Shown here piece after piece: positions 11,861 through 23,306 of a DNA stretch of 64,000 nucleotides. Each line of letters opens with the position of its first letter. Position 1 is the first letter of the stretch. The notes under the pieces were generated by a model. The model did no database searches. It worked only from the letters and a program-made list of their open reading frames with translations, and was not told where the DNA came from. The stretch is from Lingula anatina (Eukaryota; Brachiopoda; Lingulata; Lingulida; Lingulidae): contig NW_019775487.1 of assembly GCF_001039355.2 (NCBI RefSeq), positions 189,718 to 253,717 on the forward strand, in the 5' to 3' direction. Both the position numbers and the translations under genes were made by a program.

Positions 11861-12404
11861 GACCCCATTTCCACATTTTTCTACTTTAGATCGACCTAAC
11901 TCCCTGGGGGTTCATGCTAAATAGCTGTCAGACGAGCCAAAGTTAAAGCAATAATAACTCTTCGTTTCGGCCAAAAAATGAATTTTCCTGGAGTAAACAA
12001 CAATTTTTCCATACTTACCAATGGTTATTGAATCCATTTTTACATTCAAAGTTAGTCCCTGGTTTTTTTCTAAAAAGTTTGTTTTTTTGTTAAAATCTCT
12101 TAAGAGATTTTAACAGAGTATAGACATCAATGGAGGTCACGTGGTCTAAAGACAAGTTCAAATATCAGAATAAAAGCTATAACTGCTGTTTTTGTGGTAA
12201 AACAGAATATATTATATTTCTATGAGTTATTCACAAGGTTTTTATCGTGAAATATAGGTCTCATACGAAGAGTTATTATCCCTTTAATTATCCCCTTACA
12301 GCTTGTAGTAGGCAGGACGGACATTTAAGCCAGATTATCTGACAGTAATCTAGTGAGACTCCCCGCGGGGTTAGATCGATCTAAAAGCTCTGGGAATACA
12401 GCCT
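11861..12404. mobile_element. MITE with TAA target-site duplication (PIF/Harbinger-like)
   Basis: The element lies between two TAA trinucleotides (11858-11860 and 12405-12407). The matching place in EF-hand copies A (about 6299-6308), C (about 17594-17604, inverted) and D (about 20430-20437) reads straight through as CTAAAATGCAG with no insert. The left end starts GACCCCATTTCCACATTTTT and the right end finishes AGCTCTGGGAATACAGCC. Inner parts include TAGATCGACCTAACTCCCTG and GTTAGATCGATCTAAAAGC. A shorter relative is at 33,721-33,935. The 3-bp TAA duplication is typical of PIF/Harbinger elements. No transposase is present. Confidence 0.85.
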
Positions 12405-12481
12405 TAAATGCAGTCAGATGGGAAGAAGAAAGAGTAAAGCAGCAATCAGTAACATGCTACCTTTAGTCATTTCCAACATCA

Positions 12482-13546
12482 TTAGGCAAGGCTACCAAAA
12501 ATTATATCAGTGGTACTGAAACTTTGATGGTACGAATAGAGGTCGCATGCACTAACAAATTCCACTGCAACAAGGAATCCATTTGCATTCTGATCAATAA
12601 CATCATAAATTGGTTGAATCTTAGCTGTGTTTCGATAAACAAAAAGGAATTTGGAATACTCATCTACTGTCAACTTGCCATCGCAGTCAATATCAAATAT
12701 GCCAAACACATTTGATGAGATTTCAGCGACCTCCTCTGTTGAAATAGGAATGTCTATCTCAGATTCTTGAAGAAATTCTTCCAATGTAATGTTTGTTTTA
12801 TAGTTTGTGTATTTGTTTGACCACCAGACCCGAAAGCCATTGGAAAACATACCATTCACCGCCATAGCTCTCCAAGATGGCAGAACTTTTTGAGCTTGTT
12901 TTGTTGTTAAACCAACAAGTTCCTCTTCAGTAACAATGCCATCTTCATCTACATCAATGATGTCAAAGAATGCTTTGTACTTAGTAACCCAGTAGGAACT
13001 AAAGTTTCGGTTGGTGTTCTAAAATATAAAGAAATGATCCATCTTTCATATAAGGAGTTGATCTCTGGCTGGGATATATATTTTATATTTTGCAGGTTTA
13101 TTATTTGTTTTAGATATGACATTTTCTTGCATGTATTTTGTTTGAATATTTGAAAACTATTTTTGAATAGGGTTTAAAATGGACATACAGTATGAGATGC
13201 TGTAATTGTTTTGAACAGGTGAATTATTTTTCTTAGAAATGACATTGATTATTCGAAATAAAAATTGGCTTTATGAAAAATTGGTGTCTTGATGTTGAGT
13301 CACCATCCAAGAAAAAAATCCTCTAGTTCAATGAAGTGAAACAGACTGAAAGGTCCCAGACCAGCAGAAAATTCCACCCCAACTCCCTGTACTTAAGAAC
13401 CATATACTGCCTGCCTGACAATGCTGTCTTAGCTTGTTTAACTAAACCAATGGATGCTTTTCTAGACCTACCTTCAAAATACTTGAAGAATCAACAGCAA
13501 GAACAGCAACCAGTAGGAGCAGACTTATCAGCTTAATGGATGCCAT
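12482..13546 (-). CDS. Secreted EF-hand protein, sarcoplasmic Ca-binding protein type, copy B
   Basis: Exon 1 (13546-13472) encodes leader MASIKLISLLLLVAVLAV and exon 2 (13018-12482) the EF-hand part, starting NTNRNFSSYWVTKYKAF. Length and splice sites match copy A, giving 203 residues. EF loop I (DVDEDGIVTEEE) and loop III (DIDCDGKLTVDE) look intact. Loop IV reads DQNANGFLVAVE: the usual Asp at loop position 9 and the Glu at position 11 have both become Val, while the final Glu is kept. Near the C terminus, tryptophans conserved in copy C (AWDLYWYHQ) are Cys and Ser here (ACDLYSYHQ). The frame is open, but these changes suggest relaxed constraint or altered calcium affinity. Confidence 0.82.
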
Positions 13547-14423
13547 TATTTTAAGACTGACTTGCCAAGATTTCTAAAACAAGGGAATCAACAGAACTAA
13601 AAATATTAACAACTAGTATGAAAATGAACTATAATTAAGTCCATTTTTAAAAGAAATAATCAGGGTTCTCTTTTACACCTAATTACATCTACCACAAATA
13701 TTAAACACACTTATAAGTAATAATAATAATAATGATAAGAAGAAGAATACATTTATTATAACTCAAATCACTAGATCGAGTTGTACATTTAAAAGTGGAG
13801 AATTCCTAGCTGGTATTAAACATTTATGCCTGATCTTTATGGATCTCTTCAGTCCTGATTCATCCTTATCTCAGTAGGGATAATACAAAGGAATGTGGCC
13901 CTACAAAGCTGATACACATGTAGCTCTCGGACTTATCGACTACAGTGAGTCAAAGCACTACTACATGTAGCGAGAAGAGACAAAGCTAGTGTGCCATATT
14001 CATAATAGATATAATGATAAAATATCATACCCCAAATGTTATTGAACAGTCCATGCCTTACCAGTTTTTTGTCTTACAGTTCTTAGGAGATTTGTGCCTT
14101 GACTGATGTGTGGCGTTTCTTGGAGGGTGGTGTATTTAAATACAATCATATTAAAATGTATTCAAGATAAAGTTTCTTTGTCACGTATTTGTGTCCCGTA
14201 TTCCTCATGTTATCAATCCTATTTTACCAGCATTTTTAAAGCCCACCTTTATGTAATAAAATGTAAGTGCCAAACTACTGGTACATGTTTATATGTGCTT
14301 AGGCTGAGTGTGCTGAGACCGAGACTGCCGGTTGATGTATAGCTTCGGTGCACAGTTAACCTTCACTGTAGAATTGGTGCTCCATATTGCCGTTTCTTCC
14401 CTCTGAGCAGGTAGGAAAAAAAT

Positions 14424-14833
14424 TGTCGTCGGCAATTTTTGTTTCATTTGTTTGTGTTGTTTGTCTTGTTTACTTTGTGTTGTCTCGTCTTGGTGTGAGT
14501 GGCGCCCTCATATGTTGGATGATTGGTGTTCTGTTGAGTGGTAAGAAAACGTCACCATGTATTGTCATGGTTGGAACACGCCTAGTACTGTACGCGAATG
14601 AGTGGAGGCAGCATTGTTATGTATGTATTTAGTTATTTTATATATGTGTTTTATATGTAATTTCTTTATTGTGATATTTGTATTAAGTTGAAATTTATAT
14701 TTGTTTATTCAGTTACTTTCATTTGTTTCATTTGTTTCAATTATTTCAGTTCACCGTCATCAGTTTGTGTCAAGACGTGTGTAAATAAATGTTTATACCT
14801 CCACCGGAAAATTATGTTTTTGTCTTCGCAACA
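14424..14833. mobile_element. Probable solo LTR inserted in the copy B flank
   Basis: At the poly-A site following GTAGG, where the other flanks have only a run of A (3285-3301, 8257-8281), copy B carries an extra 410 bp. It starts TGTCGTCGGC and ends TTCGCAACA, i.e. TGT...ACA, the usual ends of retroviral-type LTRs. An AATAAA sits near its 3' end (14784-14789) and a TATA-like TTTATATATG near 14637. No internal retrotransposon genes accompany it, so a solo LTR is the best reading. The flanks are A-rich and a target-site duplication cannot be judged. Confidence 0.55.
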
Positions 14834-15690
14834 AAAAGGCAGATCAGTGTCTGTGGTGCACAGGTAGCAGTCACTGTGGAAACTGTGCTGACTGTTACAG
14901 TCTCTCTCCAGCGTGAGGGGAGACCAACAGGCCCGTAGCCAGGGGGGTTCAGGGGGTTCAAAAGAACTGCCCCTTTTGTCAGGAAAAGGCCCATTTTGGG
15001 TAAAATTTTATCTAGGTACACATAAGTTTCATTGTAAAAGGTCCACTTTGATAGGAAAAAAGACATTATGGGCCATGATCGGCGGCGACCTTATTCTCAG
15101 TGCACGGCGAGGAGAGACCATAACATACTGCCTGGCTTCCAGGGTGAAGGTTACCAGCTGGTTGCAGTAAACCCTTATCTCTGATTGCCCCTTCCTCCAC
15201 AAAATTTATTCAAGTTTCTCAGTGGAAAGAAACAGCTAGGAGTGGACGTAGGAAGGTGTGACTGGAGATGTGCATTTACCACAACCAGGTATTATCTTCT
15301 GTGGAAGCCGGGCAGGGTATTGTGGTCTCTCCTTGCCGTGTGGAGAGGCCAAATTGACAGTTGATTGGCAGTGTGTTCAGGATGTTACAGTCTCTCCTTG
15401 TCATTCATTCTCTACGGGGCACAGGAAGCCTTCACTGGGAAAGCTGAGAAGGGTGTTTATGTCCTTCTTCGCCAGAGGTCTAGATGACCACTGATTGGTC
15501 ACCACAATACACAGGTTGGTCCCTGTTTCGAGGCAGTTGTAGGGTTGCGTAAGTTTGATTTTATTTAATAATAATAGTAATAATAATAATGAAACAATTC
15601 TGGCAACTAAAGACTGGTGTTGCTTTTTGAAAAAGATCATGATGATGTAACATACCAGCAGAAAAATAACATTCTTTTCTTGGCAGCCCA
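14834..15690. repeat. Diverged tandem repeats and an inserted degenerate element
   Basis: No gene is recognised. The block at about 14,930-15,075 (GGCCCGTAGCCAGGGGGGTT and a following ATTTTGGGTAAAATTTT part) looks like a decayed dispersed element. The remainder is the GGCAGGGTATTGTGGTCTCT repeat type that also occurs at 8700-8900 and 22,440-22,700. From about 15,690 the inverted EF-hand unit C begins. Confidence 0.45.
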
Positions 15691-16403
15691 TATGAAGATG
15701 TAGTTTGGTGCTTACATTTTATTACATAAAGGAGGGCTTTGGAGCCTGCTGGTAAAATAGGATTGATAACATGAGGAATAGGGGACACGAATATGTGACA
15801 AAGCAACTTTATCTGGAATACATTTCAATATGATTGTATTTAAATATACCACCCTCCTTGAAACTCCACACATCAGTCAAGGAACAAATCCCCTAAGAAC
15901 TGTAGGACAGAAAACTGGTAAGGCATGGACTGTTCAATAACATTTGGGGGATGATATTTTATCATTATATCTATTATGAAAATGGCACCCTAGCTTTGTC
16001 TCTTCTCGCTACATGTAGTAGTGCTATTAATACATGTGTAACAGCTTTGTAGAGCCACATTCCTTTGTATTTTCCCAACTGAGATAAGACCAATTCCAGA
16101 CTGAAGAGATCCATAAAGACCAGGCATAAATGTTTAATATCAGCTAGGAATTCTCCACTTTCAAATGTACAACTCAAGTGATTTGAGTTGTAATAAATAT
16201 ATTCTTCTTCTTATCATTATTATTATTATTACTTATAAGTGTGTTTAATATTTGTGGTAGATGTAATTAGGTGTAAAAGAGAACCCTGATTATTTCTTTT
16301 AAAAATGGACTTAATTATAGTTCATTTTCATACTAGTTGTTAATATTTTTAGTTCTGTTGATTCCCTTGTTTTAGAAATCTTGGCAAGTCAGTCTTTAAA
16401 ATA

Positions 16404-17518
16404 ATGGCATCCATTAAGCTGATAAGTCTGCTCCTACTGGTTGCTGTTCTTGCTGTTGATTCTTCAAGTATTTTGAAGGTAGGTCCAGAAAAGTGTTCAC
16501 TGGTTTAGTGAAACAAGCTAAGACAGCATTGTGAGGCAGGCAGTATATGGTTCTTGAGTCCAGGGAGTTGGGGTGGAATTTTCTGCTGGTCTGTAACCTT
16601 TTAGTGTGTTTCACTTCATTGAATAAGATCATTTTTTCTTGGATGGTACATGTAACTCAACATGTTTATAAACAAAACAAGAAAACAATTTTTCATAATA
16701 CCAATATTTATTTGGCATAATCAATGAAATTTCTAAGAAAAATAATACATCTGTTCAAAACAATTACACCATCTAGCTCATACTGTATGTCCATTTTAAA
16801 CCCAATTCAAAAATAGTTTTCAAATATTTAAACAAAATACATGCAAGAAAATGTCATATCCTAAACAAATAATTAATACACCTGCAAAATATGATATATA
16901 AATCATAGCCAGAGATCAACTCTTAATGTGATAGACTGCAGACATGGATGGCCAATAAAAGATAATTTCTTCATATTTTAGAACACCAACCGAAACTTTA
17001 GTTCCTACTGGGTTACCAAGTACAAAGCATTCTTTGATATCATTGACATTGATGAAGATGGAATCGTTACTGAAGAGGAACTTGTTGGTTCAACAACAAA
17101 ACGAGCTCAAAAAGTTCTGTCGTCTTGGAGAGCTATGGCCGTGAATGGTATGTTTTACAATGCCTTTCGGGTCTGGTGGTCAAACAAATACACAAACTAT
17201 AAAACAAACATTACATTGGAAGAATTTCTTCAAGAGTCTGAGATATATATTCCTATTTCAACAGAGGAGGTCGCTGAAATCTCATCAAATATGTTTGGCA
17301 CATTTGATATTGACTGCAATGGCAAATTGACAGTAGATGAGTATTCTAAATTCCTTTTTGTTTTTCGCAACACAGCTAAGATTCAACCAATTTTTGATGC
17401 TATTGATCAGAATGCAAATGGCTTCCTTGATGCAGAGGAATTTGTGAGTGCATGGGACCTCTATTGGTACCATCAAAGTTTCAGCACCACTGATATCATT
17501 TTTGGTAGCCGTGCCTAA
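16404..17518 (+). CDS. Secreted EF-hand protein, sarcoplasmic Ca-binding protein type, copy C
   Basis: Exon 1 (16404-16478) encodes leader MASIKLISLLLLVAVLAV. Exon 2 (16982-17518) starts NTNRNFSSYWVTKYKAF and ends with stop TAA. The protein is 203 residues with EF loops DIDEDGIVTEEE, DIDCNGKLTVDE and DQNANGFLDAEE, all with acidic or amide ligands and the final Glu. It is the only copy on the plus strand. Its flanks (about 15,690-17,960) are an inverted version of those of A, B and D. It lies just upstream of the first EGF exon at 18,702, so it may sit inside an intron of the EGF gene or simply beside it. Confidence 0.85.
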
Positions 17519-18119
17519 TGATGCTGGCAATGACTAAAAGTAGCATTTTACTGATTGCTGCTTTGCTGTTTCTTCTTCCCATCTGACTGCATTTTAGTCA
17601 TGTGGTGCTTGAGATACCCATTAGCCACCATGTTACATAATGGCAGTTCCAAAGACAAATTTCACAAAATATCACACACTAACTTGTTTTCCATGTTTCT
17701 TCTTGAATTGTGTCATGGTAAAGATAGAGAGGTATTTATTGTTTATCTTTTATTATTATCTTAACTCTTTGCAGCTGCTAGTGTATATCATATGTGGAAT
17801 AAAACAAATCCTCCTGTTTGATATGTGATTCTCTCAAAATAGGAATAACACACATATTGTTTTTTTGCGGAGAGACAATGGAGTGGACAGAAAAAGGGTC
17901 AACTGTCCATCAATGTCCATGGCACATAGGCAACTTTCACCGCTGAAGCTGTACTAGGTGTAACAGTTCCTCTTCGCCATGCGCTGAGTCTGAGACTGAG
18001 ACAACCTCTGATCAGTGTCTGCAGTGCCTTCACGGAAAAAGCTGTGCTCAATATTAATCATGGCCTCCCCTCGCCATCGCAGAGACCGAAAAGACCGCAG
18101 ATCAATATCTATGATTAAA

Positions 18120-18375
18120 TCAACCGAAAACCAGTGTCCTTTTAAACAAAAATAAAAACTTGGCAACCAGAACAAACATGTAGCTTCATTTTACAAAAAC
18201 CATTCTGGCAACCAGAAACTAGTACCATTTTACAAAATCAATTCTGACACTGAGAAACTTGACACTGGTTTTCTTGTTACCAGGTTTGTTTTTTTAAAAG
18301 GACACTAGTTTCCAGTTGCCAGGTTCATTTTTTAAGTTTCTGGGTGCCAGGTTTGTTTTTGAAGAACAAAACTGG
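18120..18375. repeat. Tandem array of about 40-bp 'TTGCCAGG' repeats
   Basis: Imperfect units alternate phrases such as GGACACTAGTTTCCAGTTGC and CAGGTTTGTTTTTGAAGAAC. The same array occurs at 22,780-22,985, directly before the second copy of the EGF exons, so it belongs to the duplicated block. Confidence 0.7.
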
Positions 18376-18701
18376 AAACTATACATTAGACACTAACTTC
18401 AGTGCTCCACGAACAAAATTTGTATATATTACATGTATGATGAATTTTTTTATCATTTTAAAATTTTTTTATCTAATCATTTTTGTTTTTATTTTTTTAT
18501 ATATAGATTATGATCCTGATACATTTCTTAAGATTGCATGATGTTTTTATGTTTGGAATTTTGCTGTACTGGTAGTATATAAGGGTACTATTAAGTATTA
18601 CTTTGTATTTTGGCTTTTTAAGCAAATTTATTTTGAAGTATAGTATCACACGTTATTTACTTTAAAAGAATGAAAATGAGATATGCTTATTTTACATAAA
18701 G

Positions 18702-19939
18702 GCTTTAACGGGACCCTCTGTGACCATAACATAGATGACTGTGCTGTGAACCCCTGCATCAATGCTGTACAGTGTATAGATGGCACTAATGACTTCCTGT
18801 GCATCTGCTCACCAGGATGGGCTGGAAAGACGTGTCACATTAATGTTGATGAATGTGTCAGCCTCCCCTGTCATAATGGCGGAACATGCCATGATCTGGT
18901 CAATGAATACAGGTAAGGTGTTACTACTCTAAGGACATATTCTTAAGATTTCAGTGCAGAAGAAATTTAAGGTATATAAGAAAAACCTTTTAAGATGATA
19001 GAAAGATACAGTATATATAAGCAGTCTTTGAATATAAGAAATGTGAAGATTTATATCTTATGCTTAATGTTAAGAATACAAAATGAATGTTAGGGAAAGC
19101 AGAATGTACACGGCCCTTGCAGAATACATGATTATTATCAATATTTAATATCACAATATCATTTCATTGTTGTTGTCTATTATATCTGAAAATAATTTAT
19201 ATCAATATTCATTGATCAAAACAAGTGTGAACAATAATTAACAATTACTGTTCCATCTGTTCAGGGTGGACATTTTCAGCCACATTATAATTCTTAATTC
19301 ATAATAATGTTCTTCCAATGTATTTGAGGACAGATGTTCTTGTCTTCCTGGCTACTCTGGCTCTGAGTGTGAAGAGAATATTAATGAGTGTTCCAGCAGT
19401 CCTTGTCAGAACAATGGCACCTGTCTGGATAGAGTGAACAGCTACACCTGTATCTGCCCTCCAGGTATATATTCTTGTACAGACACACTCTTACTTGGTG
19501 GGCTTGATTAGCATGATATGTGACAATTGCCATTACATTTTTCATTTATTTACCTCAAAGCTAAACTTAATCTTTAGTTTTAAAGAATTAAAATGATAAA
19601 CTTCTAATCAGTGCTACTGGTCTGCTCTGGGTACCCCCTGGAAGCTCAACACAATCATCTTGTCATTGATCTGGTTTCAGGATTCAGTGGTACTGTTTGT
19701 GAACACGACATAGATGAGTGTGCATCCCAGCCATGCATGTACGATGGCACATGCACAGATCTGACAGACAACTACATGTGCATGTGCACACCAGGCTACA
19801 TGGGCAGAAACTGCGAACATGATATCAATGAATGCCTTAGTGGGCCGTGTCATAACAATGGTAGCTGTGTTGACATGGTGGATGGCTACTCCTGTCTCTG
19901 TCAGTCAGGGTATACTGATGTCCACTGCACTACTAATAT
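18702..19939 (+). CDS. Jagged-like EGF exons, first copy, cut by a gap
   Basis: Three exons: 18702-18912, 19334-19464 and 19681-19939 (broken by N at 19940). Phases are 1, 2 and 1, and the junctions keep frame. They encode calcium-binding-type EGF units with the CxDGxxxYxCxC-style spacing, for example [40 protein letters not shown] and [10 protein letters not shown]. They are nearly identical to 23307-24593. In this copy the third exon stops at the N after HCTTN, whereas in the second copy the same exon runs on to [13 protein letters not shown]. So this is either an incomplete paralogous block or an alternative haplotype. The exon at 18702 begins in phase 1 and therefore needs an upstream exon, which I do not see in this window. 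Confidence 0.8.
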
Positions 19940-19940
19940 N
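19940..19940. other. Probable collapsed assembly gap
   Basis: The single N falls in the middle of an EGF exon. After it, sequence turns directly into non-coding DNA leading to the EF-hand copy D unit. In the second copy of the exon the coding frame continues. This argues for a join between contigs and not for a single unknown base. Confidence 0.7.
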
Positions 19941-20487
19941 ATTAAATACAGTAATGGTGTGGGTTAAAATTCTTCTACTACTCTCTGAATACCTCTTCAT
20001 CAAAATAATATAAAAAGTTTTCCAGTTTTGCAAAGTTCATATCACTGCATTTCTTGTTTTGGAATTGTACCCCTTTTCGTGGAATGGCCGTGTACAGCTT
20101 CAGCGGTGAAAGCTGCCTGTGTTCCAAAGACATTGATGGACAGTTGACCCTTTTTCTCTCCGCAAAAACAAATTTGAAGATGGGCGTTATTCCTATATTG
20201 AGAGAAACACATATCAAACAGAAGGATTTGTTTTATTCCACATATGATGTACACAGCTGCAGAGTAAAGACAATAATAAAAAACAATGAATATAGCTCTC
20301 TATCTTTACTGTGACACAATTTGAGGAAAAACATGGAAATCAAGTTGGTGTGTGATATTTTGTGAAATTTATCTTTGTAAGGAATCACCATTGTATAACA
20401 TGGTAGCCAATCTCAAGCACCACATTTCTAAAATGCAGTCAGATGGGAAGAAGAAACAGTAAAGCAGCAATCAGTAACATGCTACCT

Positions 20488-21604
20488 TTAGTCATTGCAA
20501 ACATCACTATAGTCATGGCTGCCTAAAATGATATCAGTGGTGCTGAACTTTTGATGGTACCAATAGAGGTCCCATGCACTAATAAATTCCTCTGCATCAA
20601 GGACACCATTTGCATTCTGATCAATTGCATCAAAAATTGGTTGAATCTCAGCTGTGTTGCGGTGAACAAACAGGAATTTGGAATACTCATCTACTGTCAA
20701 CTTGCCATTGCAGTCAATATCAAACGTGCCAAACATATCTGATGAGATTTCAGCAATCTCCTCTGTTGAAATAGGAATGACTATCTCAGACTCTTGAAGA
20801 AATTCTTCCAGTGTAATGTTTGTTTTATAGTTTGTGTATTTATTTGACCACCAGACACGAAAGCCATTGGAAAAAATACCATTCACCGCCATAGCTCTCC
20901 AAGAAGGCAAAACTTTTTGAGCTCGTTTTGTTGTTAAACCAACATATTCTTCTTCAGTAACGATGCCATCTTCATCAACATCAATGATTTCAAAGAATGC
21001 TTTGTACTTGGTAACCCAGTAGGAACTAAACTTTCGGTTGGTGTTCTAAAATATGAAGAAATGATCTTTTATTGGCCAGCCATGCATGTCTTTCACATTA
21101 AGAGTTGGTCTCTGGCTATGATTTGTATATCATATTTTGTAGGTGTATTATTCATTTTAGATATGACATTTTCTTGTATGCATTTTGTTTAAATATTTGA
21201 TAACTATTTTTGAATAAGGTTTAAAATGGACATGCAGTATGAGATGCTGTAATTGTTTTGAACAGATGTATTATTTTTCTTAGAAATGACATTGATTAAG
21301 CCAAATTAATATTGGTTTTATGAAAAATTGGTTTCTTGTTTTGTTCATAAACATGTTGAGTTACCATCCAAGAAAAAATTCTCTTATTCAATGAAATGAT
21401 ACACACTAAAAGGTTACAGACCAGCAGAAAATTCCACCACAACTCCCTGTACTTAAGAACCATACTGCCTGCCTGACAATGCTGTCTTAGCTTGTTTCAC
21501 TAAACCAGTGAACACTTTTCTGGACCTACCTTCAAAATACTTGAAGAATCAACAGCAAGAACAGCAACCAGTAGGAGCAGACTTATCAGCTTAATGGATA
21601 CCAT
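20488..21604 (-). CDS. Secreted EF-hand protein, sarcoplasmic Ca-binding protein type, copy D
   Basis: Exon 1 (21604-21530) encodes leader MVSIKLISLLLLVAVLAV. Exon 2 (21045-20488) encodes 185 residues and the stop, so the product is 210 residues, seven longer than copies A-C. The extra tail arises because the stop codon of the other copies is read through, and the tail ends DYSDVCND. EF loops DVDEDGIVTEEE, DIDCNGKLTVDE and DQNANGVLDAEE are intact. The gene lies between the two copies of the EGF exon block, on the opposite strand to copy C, which occupies the equivalent place before the first block. Confidence 0.83.
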
Positions 21605-21759
21605 TATTTTAAAGTCTGACTTGCCAAGATTTCTAAAACAAGGGAATCAACAGAAACAAAAAGTAAACAACCAGTATTAGATATAAACCAATTAAGTCCA
21701 TTTTTAAAGAGATAATCAGGGTTATAAGGGTTATTTGTAAGTAATAATAATAATGATAA

Positions 21760-22700
21760 GAAGAAGAATACTCAAATAACTATAGAGTGTTCATTTAAAA
21801 CTGGAGAATTCCTAGCTGATATTAAAAATATATGCCTGGTCTTTATGGATCTCTTCTGTCCAGAATCGTTCTTATCTCAGTTGGGAAAATACAAAGCAAT
21901 GTGGCTCTACAAAGCTGTTACACATGTATTAATAGCACTACTACTACATGTAGCACGAAGGGACAAAGCTAGGGTACGTGCCATTTTCATAATAGATATA
22001 ATGATAAAATATCCCCCAAATGTTATTGAACAGTCCATGCCTTACCAGTTTTCTGTCCTACAGTTCTTAGATTTGTGCCTTGACTGATGTGTGGCGTTTC
22101 TCGGAGGGTGGTGTATTTAAATACAATCATATTGAAATGTATTCCAGATAAAGTTTCCCATGTCACGTATTCTTGTCCCCTATTCCTTATGTTATCAATC
22201 CTATTTTACCTGCAGGTTTCAAAGCCCACCTTTATCTAAGAAAATGTAAGTGCCAAACTACATCTTCATATGGGCTGCCAAGAAAAGAATGTTATACTGC
22301 TATCATTTTTCTGCTGGTATGTTACATCATCATAATCTTTCTCAAAAAGCAACACTAGTCTTCAGTTGCCAGAATTGTTTTATTGTTGTTATTATTATTA
22401 TTATTATTAAATTAAATCAAACTTACGCAACATCATAACAACCAAGAAACACCCAGGGACCAACCTGTGTACTGTGGTGACCAATCAATGGTCATTTAGA
22501 CCTCCCTGCATGACGAGGAAAGGCTGTAACACCCTTCCCGGCTTTTGCAGTGAAGGCTTCCTGTACCCCGTAGAGAACAAACAACAAGGAGAGACTGTAA
22601 CATCCTAAACACACTGCCAATCAACAGTCAACTCAGCCTCGATCTCCACACGGCAAGGAGAGACCACAACACTTTGCCCGGCTTCCACAGAAGATAATAC
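21760..22700. repeat. 5' flank of EF-hand copy D and adjoining repeats
   Basis: About 21,760-22,340 matches the 5' flanks of the other EF-hand copies; about 22,380-22,700 is, inverted, related to 15,250-15,560 (phrases such as GACCAATCAATGGTCATTTA and its counterpart). This inversion relative to the DNA around copy C shows that the EF-hand unit is flipped between the two EGF blocks. Confidence 0.65.
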
Positions 22701-22779
22701 CTGGTGGCAGTAAATGTAAATCTCCAATCTCCCCTTCCTCGGTCCACTCCTAGCTGTTTCTTTCACAAAAACGATTCTG

Positions 22780-22985
22780 GTTTCTCAAAATCATTTTTGA
22801 CAAATGACACTCATTTCATGTTACCAGGTTTGTTTTTGAAAAAGGACACTTGTTTCTGGTTGCCAGAATTGTTTTTGGAAAACAAAGCTAGTTTCCAGTT
22901 GCCAGGTTCGTTTTTAAAAATGTCACTAATTTCTGGTTGCCAGGTATGTTTTTGAAAAACAAAACTGGAAACTGTACATTAGACA
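22780..22985. repeat. Second array of about 40-bp 'TTGCCAGG' repeats
   Basis: Same array as at 18,120-18,375, again immediately upstream of EGF exons. Units include GTTTCTGGTTGCCAGAATTG and AGTTTCCAGTTGCCAGGTTC. Confidence 0.7.
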
Positions 22986-23306
22986 CTATAGCTTCAGTGC
23001 TCCACCAACAAAATTAGCATAGATTACACTTATGATGAATTTTTTATCATTTTAAAATTTTATATCTAATCATTTTTGTTTGTTTGTTTTTTGTTTTCTT
23101 TTTATATAGATTATTATGATCCTGATACATTTCTTAAGATTGCATGATGTTAAATGTTTGGAATTTTGCTGTACTAGTAGTATATAAGGGTACTATTAAG
23201 TATTACTCTGTATTTTGGCTTTTTAAGCAAATTTATTTTGAAGTATAGTATCACACGTTGTTTACTTTAAAAGAATGAAGATGAGATATGCTTATTTTAC
23301 ATAAAG

